The notes under the pieces: model-generated | The model's input: the letters and a program-made list of their open reading frames with translations, nothing else | Told to the model about the DNA's origin: nothing | Databases searched by the model: none | Source: Sphingomonas sanxanigenens | Lineage (GTDB): Bacteria; Pseudomonadota; Alphaproteobacteria; Sphingomonadales; Sphingomonadaceae | NCBI GenBank assembly: GCA_003240855.1 | Contig: QFNN01000014.1 | Location: forward strand, 1-41,393 | Reading direction: 5' to 3' | DNA: 41,393 nt | Shown: positions 30,440 through 38,768 of the stretch, piece after piece | How positions within the stretch are numbered: the stretch's first letter is position 1 | How the letters are laid out: each line of letters starts with the position of its first letter | Program-made: the position numbers and the translations under genes

Positions 30440-32215
30440 TCAGGACGTCGGCGGAGCTGCTGACTTCGCCGGCTTCGCCTTCTCCCTCGCGATGAACAGC
30501 GTGATCTGTTCTTCCAGCACCGGCAAGGGCACCGCGCCGGTCGAGAGGATCGCATTGTGGAAGGTCCGCTTGTCGAACGTCGCGCCGAGTTCCTCCTCGG
30601 CCTTGGCGCGCAGCCGGCGGATCGTCATTTCGCCCAGCTTGTAAGCCAGCGCCTGACCTGGCCAGCTAATATAGCGGTCGACTTCGGTCTCGACTTCATG
30701 CTGCGAAAGCGCGGTATGGCCGGCGAGATAGTCGATCGCCTGCTGGCGGCTCCAGCCATAATGATGCACGCCGGTGTCGATCACCAGCCGCACCGCGCGC
30801 CACATCGCGTAGGATAGCTGCCCGAACTCCTCATAAGGGTTGCGATAGATGCCCATCTCGCGACCCAGCCATTCGCAATAAAGCCCCCAGCCTTCGCCGT
30901 AGCCCGAGAAATAGGTCGCGCGCCGGAACTCCGGCTTGCTCGGCTGTTCGAGCGCGAGCGCGGCCTGGAAGCTGTGCCCGGGCGCGCATTCATGCAGCGT
31001 AAGGGCCGGGATGTTGTAGAGCGGGCGCGAGGGCAGGTCGTACGTGTTCATCATGCAGGCCTGCAGCCCGCCGCGCCCTGAAGTATAGAAAGGCGCGATC
31101 GCGTCGGGCACCGGGATGATGGTGAAACGGTAGCGCGGGAGAATCAGAAACTCCTCGGCCAGCTTTCCGTCGACGCGCTTGGCCACATAGGAGCTGACGC
31201 CCATCAATTCGTCAGGCGTCTTGGCGACGAACTGCGGATCGGTCTTGAGGAACTTGAGATAGGCGGCAAAGTCGCCCTTGAAGCCGCTGCGGACCATCGT
31301 GTCCTTCATCTCGGCCTCGATCCGCGCCACTTCCTGCAGGCCGATCGCGTGGATCTGCTCTGCGGTCAGGTCGAGCGTCGTATATTCCTTGATCTGCGTC
31401 GCGTAGAAGGCTTTGCCGTCGGGCATCGCCTCGGCCGCCAGCGTCTTGCGCGCCTGCGGGACATACTGGTCGCGAATGAAGGCGAGCAGCTTGGTGTAGG
31501 CCGGGATAACCGACGTCGTGATTGCGGCCTTCGCATCGGCGCGCAGCTTGTCCTGCTCGGCGGCGGGGATGGATTTGGGAAGGGTCTTGAACGCGGCGTA
31601 GAAGGGGTTCTTGTCGAGGTTCGGGTCGGCGTAAGGCGCGATCGAATCCGCACGCCCCGCCAGCGTCGCCTGCGGCACGCTGAAACCGCGCTTCAGCCCG
31701 GCCTGCATGTTGGCGATCTGCTGATCGAAATAATGCGGAATCTCGCGCATCCGGTCGATCGCGCGCTGATAATCCTCGGCCTTGCCATCCGTGCCGCGCT
31801 CGCGCGCGAGATCCGACCAGAAATTGCTGTCGCTGTTGAACGGCATCTCCCAGTCGCGGAAGGCCGATCGCGCGATGTTGGCGCGCAGGATTTCCCGGAA
31901 CACCGCGGCGTTGATCTTCTCTTCGGCCGAAAGCTGGTCGACGGCGATCGTGTCGAGGGCCGCCATCGCCTGCCGCCAATAGGCGATTCGCTTCTCCTGC
32001 GCGGGAATTGAGACGTCCGGCAGGTGCACGCCAACCCAGCGGTCGCCCTGCTTCACGCGGCCGTCATCGGCCTGCGCCCAGGCCCAGTAGCTGTCATAAA
32101 GCGCCTTAAGCCGCGCGTCCGCGCTCTGCGGCGCGCTTGTCGCCTGCTGGGCCAGCGCCGGCGCTGCGCCCCCAATCGTCGCCAGCAACAGGCTCATCGT
32201 CGCCAAAGCGCGCAT
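30440..32215 (-). CDS. DUF885 family metallopeptidase-like protein, exported
   Basis: A 591-residue protein with a signal peptide (MRALATMSLLLATIGGAAPA) and an AAGGGG SD. The C-terminal half contains the family hallmark LHECAPGHSFQ around residue 415, a zinc-site-like HExxxGH, followed by GYGEGWGLYCEWLG about 30 residues later, which supplies the third acidic ligand position. The N-terminal half is helical, as is usual. DUF885 proteins resemble gluzincin carboxypeptidases (M32/M3-like fold) and are often found exported in sphingomonads and xanthomonads. The substrate is unknown; peptide degradation in the periplasm is likely. Confidence 0.9.
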   Translation of the reverse strand: MRALATMSLLLATIGGAAPALAQQATSAPQSADARLKALYDSYWAWAQADDGRVKQGDRWVGVHLPDVSIPAQEKRIAYWRQAMAALDTIAVDQLSAEEKINAAVFREILRANIARSAFRDWEMPFNSDSNFWSDLARERGTDGKAEDYQRAIDRMREIPHYFDQQIANMQAGLKRGFSVPQATLAGRADSIAPYADPNLDKNPFYAAFKTLPKSIPAAEQDKLRADAKAAITTSVIPAYTKLLAFIRDQYVPQARKTLAAEAMPDGKAFYATQIKEYTTLDLTAEQIHAIGLQEVARIEAEMKDTMVRSGFKGDFAAYLKFLKTDPQFVAKTPDELMGVSSYVAKRVDGKLAEEFLILPRYRFTIIPVPDAIAPFYTSGRGGLQACMMNTYDLPSRPLYNIPALTLHECAPGHSFQAALALEQPSKPEFRRATYFSGYGEGWGLYCEWLGREMGIYRNPYEEFGQLSYAMWRAVRLVIDTGVHHYGWSRQQAIDYLAGHTALSQHEVETEVDRYISWPGQALAYKLGEMTIRRLRAKAEEELGATFDKRTFHNAILSTGAVPLPVLEEQITLFIAREKAKPAKSAAPPTS

Positions 32216-32300
32216 GCTCGTCCCCTTTCACCTTGCGTCCCTTGTGCGACAGCTAGGCGATCCTGTAGCCCGACTGCAAACGCGTTGAGGAAGGAAGCAG

Positions 32301-32753
32301 ATGGCGGGGCGTTGGTTCGACGAGTGGCAGGTTGGCGACCGGATCGTCCATGAGATCCGCCGGACCGTGACCGAGACCGATAACCTGCTGATTTCCACGC
32401 TGACGCATAATCCGCAGCCGCTTCATCTCGATGCCGAGGCGGCGCGCGACAGCGAGTTCGGCCGTATCCTCGTCAACGGCACCTTCACCTTCGCATTGAT
32501 GGTGGGCGTTTCGGTCGGCGATACGACGCTTGGCACGCTCGTCGCCAATCTCGGCTACGACAGGGTCGTGATGCCCAAACCCGTGTTCATCGGCGATACG
32601 CTGCGCGGCGAGACTGAGATCGTCGAGCTGAAGGACAGCAAGTCGCGCCCGGAAGCGGGTATCGTCACCTTCGAGCACCATATGCTCAACCAGCATGATG
32701 AAACGGTTTGCCGCTGCCTGCGCATGGCGCTGGTCCGGCGGCGGCCGGCATAA
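32301..32753 (+). CDS. MaoC-family hydratase (hot-dog fold)
   Basis: A 150-residue single hot-dog domain. The hydratase-2 motif is seen as LTHNPQPLHLDAEAARDSEFG near residue 34 (conserved acidic/His pair), then ILVNGTFTFALMVGVSVGD and VFIGDTLRGETEIVELKDSKS. MaoC proteins add water to enoyl-CoAs; this close form resembles mesaconyl-/methylfumaryl-CoA-type hydratases. The SD is GGAAGG. It is followed 31 bp later by an AMACR-like gene, supporting a branched-chain or aromatic acyl-CoA degradation role. Confidence 0.88.
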   Translation: MAGRWFDEWQVGDRIVHEIRRTVTETDNLLISTLTHNPQPLHLDAEAARDSEFGRILVNGTFTFALMVGVSVGDTTLGTLVANLGYDRVVMPKPVFIGDTLRGETEIVELKDSKSRPEAGIVTFEHHMLNQHDETVCRCLRMALVRRRPA

Positions 32754-32784
32754 TGAAGGCAACGATAATGGAGAGGGAAACGCC

Positions 32785-33843
32785 ATGGCGGGAGCGCTTG
32801 CGGGAGTAAGGATCATCGAGATCGCCGGCATCGGCCCCGGTCCGTTTGCGGGCATGATGCTGGCCGATCACGGCGCGGAGGTGATCCGCGTCGAGCGCCT
32901 CGCGGGCGGCGGCGAGATTGCCGGCGGGCTGGAGAAGGATATTCTCGCGCGCAATCGTCGCTTCGTCGCGCTCGATCTGAAATCGCCCGAAGGCGTTGCC
33001 GGTTTGCGCGCGCTGGCGAAGGAGGCCGACGGTTTGATCGAGGGCTTCCGCCCCGGCGTGATGGAGCGGCTGGGGCTGGGGCCGGATGTGCTGCTCGCCG
33101 ACAATCCCCGGCTCGTCTATGGCCGCATGACAGGTTGGGGGCAGGAAGGGCCCTATGCGCCGCTCGCCGGGCACGACATCAACTATATCGCGCTTGCAGG
33201 CAATCTTCATGGCTACGGCCGGGCGGGGGAGAAGCCCACGCCGCCGATCAACGCCGTCGGCGATTTTGGCGGCGGCGGCATGATGATGGCTTTCGGGATT
33301 CTGGCTGGCGTCATTTCCGCGCGGACGACGGGCAAGGGGCAGGTCGTCGATTGCGCGATGATCGACGGCGCGGCGCTGATTCACGCGATGCCGTGGAGCT
33401 TCCTGGCGCAAGGCCGCTGGGTCGACCGGCGCGGGGTCAACCTGCTCGATACCGGCGCGCCCTGCTACGATGTCTATGAAACCGCCGATGGCAAATATGT
33501 CTCGATCGGTTCGCTCGAACCCCAGTTCTTCGCGCTGCTGAAAGAGAAGGCGGGGATTGGCGACGATCCCGATTTCGCCGCCAATTTCGATCCGCGCGGC
33601 TGGGCCGCCCAGCGCCCCAGGCTCGAAGCGCTGTTCCGCTCAAAGACGCGCGACGAATGGTGCGCGATCATGGAAGGGACGGACATCTGCTTCGCGCCCG
33701 TCCTGTCGATGGCGGAAGCGCCCGCGCACCCGCATAACGCCGCGCGCGAAACCTTCGTGGAGGCGGGCGGCGTCATCCAGCCGGCGCCCGCGCCACGCTT
33801 TTCGGGCACGCCCGCGCCATCGCCGCGCATGGCGGGGCGCTGA
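32785..33843 (+). CDS. CaiB/BaiF family protein, alpha-methylacyl-CoA racemase type
   Basis: A 352-residue family III CoA-transferase fold protein. VRIIEIAGIGPGPFAGMMLA at residues 8-27, ADHGAEVIRVER, RNRRFVALDLKSPEG and YGRMTGWGQEGPYAPLAGHD near 112 (the last with the His/Asp region of racemases) are closer to AMACR than to formyl-CoA transferases. It would epimerise 2-methylacyl-CoA esters so that beta-oxidation can proceed. The ATG at 32785 follows GAGAGGGAA. It forms a two-gene unit with the MaoC hydratase. Confidence 0.9.
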   Translation: MAGALAGVRIIEIAGIGPGPFAGMMLADHGAEVIRVERLAGGGEIAGGLEKDILARNRRFVALDLKSPEGVAGLRALAKEADGLIEGFRPGVMERLGLGPDVLLADNPRLVYGRMTGWGQEGPYAPLAGHDINYIALAGNLHGYGRAGEKPTPPINAVGDFGGGGMMMAFGILAGVISARTTGKGQVVDCAMIDGAALIHAMPWSFLAQGRWVDRRGVNLLDTGAPCYDVYETADGKYVSIGSLEPQFFALLKEKAGIGDDPDFAANFDPRGWAAQRPRLEALFRSKTRDEWCAIMEGTDICFAPVLSMAEAPAHPHNAARETFVEAGGVIQPAPAPRFSGTPAPSPRMAGR

Positions 33844-33894
33844 GTCGACAGAAGGCCGCTTGCTCGTCCGCATCGAAGCTGCCACTTCGGAGGG

Positions 33895-34500
33895 ATGACC
33901 AAGCTTTCGATCGTCGGCATCGGCGGCACCACCGCCGCCACATCCTCCACTGAAACCGCGCTGCGCATCGCGCTTGACGCGGCGAAGGCGGAAGGGGCGG
34001 AAGTGGCCCTGTTCGGCGGCTCGCAGCTTGCCGAGCTTCCCCATTTCGGCCCCGGCGTGGCGGCGGGTTCGCCCGTCGCCCGCGATCTGGTGGAAGCGGT
34101 TCGCGGCGCGGATGGCGTCATCATCGCCAGCCCGGGCTATCACGGATCGATCTCGGGCCTCGTCAAGAACGCCGTCGATTATATCGAGGAGACGGCGAAG
34201 GATAAGCGCGCCTATCTCGACGGCATTCCGGTCGGTCTGATCGTCACCGCCGCCGGCTGGCAGGCGACGGGATCGACGCTCGCGACGATGCGGTCGATCG
34301 TCCATGCGCTGCGCGGCTGGCCGACTCCGCTCGGCGCCGCGATCAAGAGCGCGAGCGGCCTGTTCGTCGGCGGCATCTGCACTGATCCTGCCGCTGCCTC
34401 GCAGCTTGAGCTGGTCGGCCGGCAGGTCGTCGAGTTCGCGCGCCTGCACCAGCGTGCGCCCGCGATCGGCGCGACCGGCCCGGTCGAGGAACAGGCATGA
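33895..34500 (+). CDS. NADPH-dependent FMN reductase family protein
   Basis: A 201-residue flavodoxin-like protein: KLSIVGIGGTTAATSSTETAL (FMN phosphate loop), LFGGSQLAELPHFGPG, and IIASPGYHGSISGLVKNAVDY near residue 78, the typical reductase segment. It could supply reduced flavin to monooxygenases or act on quinones or chromate. It overlaps the next gene by ATGA, so production is coupled to the CysQ-like phosphatase; the reason for this pairing is not obvious. Confidence 0.9.
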   Translation: MTKLSIVGIGGTTAATSSTETALRIALDAAKAEGAEVALFGGSQLAELPHFGPGVAAGSPVARDLVEAVRGADGVIIASPGYHGSISGLVKNAVDYIEETAKDKRAYLDGIPVGLIVTAAGWQATGSTLATMRSIVHALRGWPTPLGAAIKSASGLFVGGICTDPAAASQLELVGRQVVEFARLHQRAPAIGATGPVEEQA

Positions 34501-35237
34501 CGACGTCGGCCGATCTCGATGATGCGAGCCTCGCCGCCGGCCTTGCGGAGACTGCGGGCCGCCTGCTGATGACGCTTCGTGAAAGCGGGTTACTCGAAGG
34601 CAAGTCGCTCGGCGATGCTGGCGATCAGACCGCCAATGCTTTCCTGATGGCTGCGATCGCCCAGCACCGCCCGGATGACGGGGTGCTTTCGGAAGAACGC
34701 GTCGACGATCTCAGCCGCCTCCACAAACGCCGCGTATGGATCATCGATCCGCTCGACGGCACGCGCGAATATGCCGAAGGCCGCGACGATTGGGCCGTGC
34801 ATGTCGCCCTCGCGATCGATGGCCATGCCGCCGTCGGCGCGGTCGCCTTGCCTGCCCAGGGCAGGCTGCTGCGCTCCGATCAGCCTCCCGCGCCCGTGGA
34901 GCGCCCGGCGCGCGTGCGGATGCTGGTCAGCCGCACGCGGCCGCCGCAGGAATGTCACCGCGTCGCCGATGCGCTGGGCGCCGAACTTATTCCGATGGGA
35001 TCGGCGGGCGCCAAGGCGATGGCCGTGCTGCTGGGGCAGGGGGACGTCTATCTCCACTCGGGCGGCCAATATCAGTGGGACAATGCGGCCCCGGTCGCCG
35101 TCGCGCTGGGCGCGGGCATGGTGGCGGAGCGGATCGACGGCAATCCCTGCGCCTATAATGCGCGCGAAACGCTGCTGCCCGATCTGCTGATCTGCCCGCC
35201 TGAATATCGCGAAAGGGTGAGAGCGGCCTTGGCCTGA
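34497..35237 (+). CDS. CysQ / inositol monophosphatase-family phosphatase
   Basis: A 246-residue Mg-dependent, Li-sensitive-type phosphatase. The metal-binding signature IIDPLDGTREYAEGRDDWAV is near residue 82, preceded by LSEERVDD (Glu ligand) near 64, and QYQWDNAAPVAVALGAGM near 194 carries the WD motif. The sequence is closest to 3'(2'),5'-bisphosphate nucleotidases (CysQ), which remove PAP from sulfate assimilation, but inositol or other sugar phosphates are possible. Its start overlaps the FMN reductase stop. Its last codons form one arm of the inverted repeat around tRNA-Lys. Confidence 0.87.
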   Translation: MTTSADLDDASLAAGLAETAGRLLMTLRESGLLEGKSLGDAGDQTANAFLMAAIAQHRPDDGVLSEERVDDLSRLHKRRVWIIDPLDGTREYAEGRDDWAVHVALAIDGHAAVGAVALPAQGRLLRSDQPPAPVERPARVRMLVSRTRPPQECHRVADALGAELIPMGSAGAKAMAVLLGQGDVYLHSGGQYQWDNAAPVAVALGAGMVAERIDGNPCAYNARETLLPDLLICPPEYRERVRAALA

Positions 35238-35330
35238 CCATGGTGGGCTCGCCGGGATTCGAACCCGGGACCTACAGATTAAAAGTCCGTTGCTCTACCG
35301 ACTGAGCTACGAGCCCGGTCAGGCCAAGGC
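35226..35330. repeat. Perfect 14-bp inverted repeat flanking tRNA-Lys
   Basis: GCCTTGGCCTGACC at 35226-35239 is the exact reverse complement of 35317-35330. The 77 bp between hold the complete tRNA-Lys gene, with the right arm touching its 5' end and the left arm 1 bp from its CCA. The left arm also encodes the last codons and stop of the CysQ-like gene. In the tRNA precursor the leader and trailer would pair and extend the acceptor stem. Confidence 0.85.
35241..35316 (-). tRNA. tRNA-Lys (anticodon TTT)
   Basis: The complement begins GGGCTCGTAGCTCAGTCGGT. It has an anticodon stem ACGGA/TCTGT with loop CTTTTAA (anticodon TTT, lysine), a T arm CCGGG-TTCGAAT-CCCGG, an acceptor end CGAGCCC and an encoded ACCA. 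All arms pair. It lies directly after the CysQ-like gene in antisense and downstream of folK on its own strand. Confidence 0.96.
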
Positions 35331-35333
35331 GCG

Positions 35334-35810
35334 TCACCTAGAAGCGGGACGCCTCCGGGTCAACCGCGCATGAAGCTGCGCGATACTCAAACCGCTCAGC
35401 GGATCGCGCCAGTCGCGTGCAATGCCGGCAAGCGGGCGCAGCACGAAATCGCGTTCCCGGAAATGGGGGTGGGGAATGACCAGCCCTTTCGAGACCCAGG
35501 GGCCGCCGGACCATAGGATGATATCGAGGTCGATCGGCCGGTCGCCCCAGCGTCGCCCGCGCCGTCGGCCCAGCTTGCGTTCGATCGCCTTGAGGCGGCG
35601 GAGCATCTCCGGCGGTTCCAGCTTCGATCGCACCACTATTGCGGCGTTGGCGAAGTTTCGTCCTGCCGCGCCCATGGCCGGCGACGCGATAACCCGCGAT
35701 TCGGCCTCCGCATCCAGTTTCCGCATCGCCGCGCGCAGGGTCGCCTCGGGCGATCCCTTGCGCGTTCGCCGGTTTGAACCGAGTGCGATGGCATAGCTTG
35801 TCTTTGGCAT
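35334..35810 (-). CDS. folK: 2-amino-4-hydroxy-6-hydroxymethyldihydropteridine diphosphokinase
   Basis: A 158-residue HPPK of folate synthesis, transferring pyrophosphate from ATP to the pterin. It starts MPKTSYAIALGSNRR, carries GRRWGDRPIDLDIILW (the two Asp that bind Mg) near residue 90 and IPHPHFRERDFVLRPLAGIA near 112. The ATG at 35810 gives the standard length; the ORF extends upstream without homology. It is divergent from the uracil-DNA glycosylase gene with only 21 bp between starts. Confidence 0.95.
   Translation of the reverse strand: MPKTSYAIALGSNRRTRKGSPEATLRAAMRKLDAEAESRVIASPAMGAAGRNFANAAIVVRSKLEPPEMLRRLKAIERKLGRRRGRRWGDRPIDLDIILWSGGPWVSKGLVIPHPHFRERDFVLRPLAGIARDWRDPLSGLSIAQLHARLTRRRPASR
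35335..35363 (-). promoter_or_regulatory. Promoter of tRNA-Lys, overlapping the folK 3' end
   Basis: On the minus strand TTGACC (complement of 35358-35363) and TAGGTG (complement of 35335-35340) are separated by 17 bp. The start would fall near 35328, inside the right arm of the inverted repeat, giving a leader of about 12 nt. The promoter overlaps the last codons of folK. Confidence 0.55.
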
Positions 35811-35831
35811 GGATTTGCGGACTATCGCGCG

Positions 35832-36503
35832 ATGACGTTGCTGGAAAGCCCGCTTGCCGCGACCGAGCCGCCACATGATTGTCCGCGCTGCCCGCGTCTG
35901 GTCGCGTTGCGCGATCAGTTGCGGGTCGAATATCCTGATTGGTGGAACGCGCCCGTCCATGCCTTCGGCGATCCCGACGCTTGGCTCGGCATCGTCGGGC
36001 TGGCGCCGGGCAAGCATGGCGCGAACCGCACGGGGCGGCCCTTCACCGGCGATTTCGCCGGGCCGCTCCTGTTCGAGACGCTCGACAGTTTCGGGCTGAG
36101 CGAGGGGCGCTATGATGCGCGCATTGACGATGGCCTGCGCCTGAACGGCGCGATCATCGTCAATGCGGTCAAATGCCTGCCGCCCGAGAACAAGCCGACG
36201 CCCGAGGAGGCCAGGAATTGCCGGCCGTTCCTCGATGCGCAGATTGACGCCTTGCCCAATGCGCGCATCTTCATAGCGCTAGGCCAGATCGCGCATCAGT
36301 CCGCCGTCAAGGCGCTGGGCGGCAAGCTGCCCAAGGCGCGCTTCGCCCATCTCGCCGAGCATCGCATGCCCGACGGTCGGATGCTGATCGATAGCTACCA
36401 TTGCTCGCGCTACAATCAGAATACCGGCCGGCTGACGCGTGAGATGTTCGAGGCGGTGTTCGCACGCGCGCTCGATCTGCGCGATCAGACGATCTTCAGA
36501 TAG
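35832..36503 (+). CDS. Uracil-DNA glycosylase, family 5 (UDGb)
   Basis: A 223-residue Fe-S uracil-DNA glycosylase. Motif 1 is GLAPGKHGANRTGRPFTGD near residue 56, with Ala where families 1 and 4 have a catalytic acid, as in UDGb. Motif 3 is SYHCSRYNQNTGRLT near 194. Cys of the 4Fe-4S cluster are visible in CPRCPRL and in NAVKCLPPENKPTPEE. UDGb excises uracil, hypoxanthine and other deaminated bases. No SD precedes the ATG and only 21 bp separate it from folK, so translation may be leaderless. The 3' end overlaps the ABM gene by 19 bp. Confidence 0.92.
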   Translation: MTLLESPLAATEPPHDCPRCPRLVALRDQLRVEYPDWWNAPVHAFGDPDAWLGIVGLAPGKHGANRTGRPFTGDFAGPLLFETLDSFGLSEGRYDARIDDGLRLNGAIIVNAVKCLPPENKPTPEEARNCRPFLDAQIDALPNARIFIALGQIAHQSAVKALGGKLPKARFAHLAEHRMPDGRMLIDSYHCSRYNQNTGRLTREMFEAVFARALDLRDQTIFR

Positions 36504-36778
36504 TCGAGATAGGCGCCATCGGGCGGCCCGGCGAGCGCGGCGCCGAGCGGGGCGAGCGCCTCGCGCGGCAAATGCTGGCCGGCATTCTTGTGCGCCTCGA
36601 CCGATTCCCATTTCTCGATAAAGACGAAGCGGTGCTCGTCGGCCACATCGCGCAGCATGTCGACGCCTTCGCTGCCCGGCACGGTGCGCACCTTGTCGGC
36701 GAGGTCGCTGAGCGCGGTTTCCAGCGCGGCGCTTTCACCCGGCTTGGCGATCATCACATAATGGCGGGCAACGCTCAT
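36485..36778 (-). CDS. Antibiotic biosynthesis monooxygenase (ABM) domain protein
   Basis: A 97-residue dimeric ferredoxin-like ABM-domain protein: HYVMIAKPGESAALETALSD, then GSEGVDMLRDVADEHRFVFI and EKWESVEAHKNAGQHL, the typical final helix. Such proteins include small quinol or heme-type monooxygenases and many of unknown activity. The ATG at 36778 follows GGAGAGAG. It lies 14 bp behind aguB and is probably cotranscribed with the agmatine genes. Confidence 0.88.
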   Translation of the reverse strand: MSVARHYVMIAKPGESAALETALSDLADKVRTVPGSEGVDMLRDVADEHRFVFIEKWESVEAHKNAGQHLPREALAPLGAALAGPPDGAYLDYLKIV

Positions 36779-36792
36779 CGCTCTCTCCTCGA

Positions 36793-37641
36793 TCAAATAT
36801 CCTCGGCGATCCTGCCGTAGAGATCGGGTCTGCGATCCCTGAAGAAGCCGAAGGCGGCACGATGGCGCTTCACCCGGTCAAGGTCCAGCGTCGCGGTCAG
36901 CACCCCGGTTTCCGTAGCGCCGAACTCGGCGATCAGGTCGCCGCGCTCGTCGGTGATGAAGCTGTTGCCGTAGAATATCTGGCCATTCTCATTGCCGATT
37001 CGGTTGGCGGCGATTACCGGCACGACGTTTGACACGGCGTGGCCGATCATCGCGCGGCGCCACAACCGGCTGGTATCGAGCGAGGGGTCGTGCGGTTCGC
37101 TGCCGATCGCGGTCGGATAGAAAAGCAGCTCCGCGCCCATCAGCATCATCGATCGCGCAGTCTCGGGATACCACTGGTCCCAGCAGATGCCGACGCCCAG
37201 CGTCGCTTCCGGGGTCGGCCATACCTTGAAGCCGGTGTTGCCGGGGCGGAAATAGAATTTTTCCTCATAACCCGGGCCGTCGGGGATATGGCTTTTGCGA
37301 TAGACGCCCATGATCGCGCCCTTGTCGTCGATCATGGCGAGGCTGTTGTAATGATGCGGGCCGTCGGCCTCGAAGAAGCTGGTCGGGATATGGACGCCCA
37401 GTTCGGCGGCAAGCCCGCGCATCGCGATGACAGCCTTGTGCTGCTCGGTCGGCTTCGCGTTGGCGAACAGGCCTTCGTCCTCGACCTGGCAGAAATAGGG
37501 GCCTTCAAACAGCTCGGGCGGCAGGATCACCTTCGCGCCCTTCGCAGCCGCCTCGCGGACCAGTTCGGAGACGTTGGCGATATTCTCGTCAATATCGGCG
37601 GTGAAGCCGAGCTGAAGCGCGGCGACGGTGATTTCGGTCAT
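36793..37641 (-). CDS. aguB: N-carbamoylputrescine amidase
   Basis: A 282-residue nitrilase-superfamily enzyme that hydrolyses N-carbamoylputrescine to putrescine, CO2 and ammonia. The triad is visible: Glu in LPPELFEGPYF near residue 43, Lys in VYRKSHIPDG near 115 and Cys in GVGICWDQWYPE near 154. RAAFGFFRDRRPDLY near the end is characteristic of AguB. Its ATG overlaps the aguA stop (ATGA). It forms an operon with aguA upstream and the ABM gene downstream. Confidence 0.95.
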   Translation of the reverse strand: MTEITVAALQLGFTADIDENIANVSELVREAAAKGAKVILPPELFEGPYFCQVEDEGLFANAKPTEQHKAVIAMRGLAAELGVHIPTSFFEADGPHHYNSLAMIDDKGAIMGVYRKSHIPDGPGYEEKFYFRPGNTGFKVWPTPEATLGVGICWDQWYPETARSMMLMGAELLFYPTAIGSEPHDPSLDTSRLWRRAMIGHAVSNVVPVIAANRIGNENGQIFYGNSFITDERGDLIAEFGATETGVLTATLDLDRVKRHRAAFGFFRDRRPDLYGRIAEDI

Positions 37642-38627
37642 CGTTCGTCCTGAAGCGAAGGGATCTGCTGGCTGATGCAGTGAAGGCTGCCGCCGCCGGT
37701 CAAGATATGGTCGGCGCGCTGTCCGACAACCCTGCGTCCCGGGAAAAGGTCGGCGATCGCTTTCACCGCCGCATCGTCGTTGGGCGCGCCATAGATCGGA
37801 ACGACGACTGTGGCGTTGCCGATGTAGAAGTTCATGTAAGACGCCGGCACGACCTCATCGTCGCGGATCACGCGGCCGGGCGAGGGCAGGGGAACGACCT
37901 CAAGCCCGAAGGCGCTCGCCCGTGCGGCGGCGTCGGCATAGATGGCGGCATTGGGGTCGTCGGCGCCGGCGGCGACAGGGATCGCGATCCTGCCGGCGCC
38001 CACGAAGCGCGCCAGATTGTCGACATGCCCGTCGGTATGATCGTTGGCCAGCCCTTCGCCCAGCCACAGAATGCGGTCGAGCCCGAGATCGGCCTTGAGC
38101 CGCGCCTCGATCTCGGTCTTGTCCAGGGCCGGGTTGCGGTTGGGGTTGAGCAGGCACTGCTCGGTCGTCACCGCCAGCCCGCTGCCGTCGACGTCGATCG
38201 CGCCGCCTTCGAGGATCCAGTCGCAGCGCGCGGCGGCGATGCTGCGCGCGCTGGCGAGGCGCAGGCCGATATCGTCGTCGCCCTCAAGCTCATATTTGCC
38301 GCCCCAGCCGTTGAAGCGGAAGGACCGTGCGCTGCCGTCCGAAACCAGGATCGGCCCTGTATCGCGCAGCCAGATATCGCCGAACGGCGCCAACTGGGTC
38401 GCGACGCGCGGCGCGGCCAGCGCGCGAGCGGCCTTGGCCGCTGCCTCGTCTGCGGCGACGAGGATCACCTGCTCGCCCGCGCCATCGGCATCTACGGCGT
38501 TGGCGAAGGCCGCGACTTCGGCCTGCGCGGGCGCGAGATCATCTTCCCATAATTCGCCATGGCTCGGAAATCCGATCCAGACGGCGTCGTGGGCGGCCCA
38601 TTCGGCGGGCTGGCGAGGCTTGGTCAC
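37638..38627 (-). CDS. aguA: Agmatine deiminase
   Basis: A ~329-residue guanidine-modifying enzyme converting agmatine to N-carbamoylputrescine. Motifs are WIGFPSHGELWEDDL, FGDIWLRDTGPI, WILEGGAIDVDG, NDHTDGHVDNLARF and the catalytic Cys in GGGSLHCISQQIP. The GTG at 38627 is chosen because AAGGA precedes it and the protein then starts as usual (TKPRQPAEW). An ATG at 38729 would add 34 residues that look like a weak export signal (PFSARPVSAQG), but it has no SD and uses codons (cga, tct, tca, cca, gga) rare in neighbouring genes. It is divergent from the S9 peptidase. Confidence 0.93.
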   Translation of the reverse strand: MTKPRQPAEWAAHDAVWIGFPSHGELWEDDLAPAQAEVAAFANAVDADGAGEQVILVAADEAAAKAARALAAPRVATQLAPFGDIWLRDTGPILVSDGSARSFRFNGWGGKYELEGDDDIGLRLASARSIAAARCDWILEGGAIDVDGSGLAVTTEQCLLNPNRNPALDKTEIEARLKADLGLDRILWLGEGLANDHTDGHVDNLARFVGAGRIAIPVAAGADDPNAAIYADAAARASAFGLEVVPLPSPGRVIRDDEVVPASYMNFYIGNATVVVPIYGAPNDDAAVKAIADLFPGRRVVGQRADHILTGGGSLHCISQQIPSLQDER

Positions 38628-38745
38628 GGGCAAGAATCCTTGGGCGGAAACGGGGCGGGCGCTGAATGGCAGTGAAGCCATCGCGAGGCAAGCAGACGAC
38701 TTGCGGAATCGAAACGCCCGCGTATTCATCTGCCTGGGGAAGCAA

Positions 38746-38764
38746 TAATATTCCGGGGGGGGGG
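38746..38764 (+). promoter_or_regulatory. -10 element TAATAT followed by a G10 tract
   Basis: TAATAT at 38746-38751 is a good -10 box, though no matching -35 is clear. It is followed by TTCC and ten G (38755-38764), then CGAC and the ATG of the S9 peptidase. Transcription would begin in or next to the G tract, which also occupies the Shine-Dalgarno position. Confidence 0.5.
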
Positions 38765-38768
38765 CGAC

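Noticed and set aside
35226..35330. Integrase attachment site at tRNA-Lys
   Set aside because: The repeats are inverted, not direct, they lie outside the tRNA 3' end, and no integrase or island is nearby.
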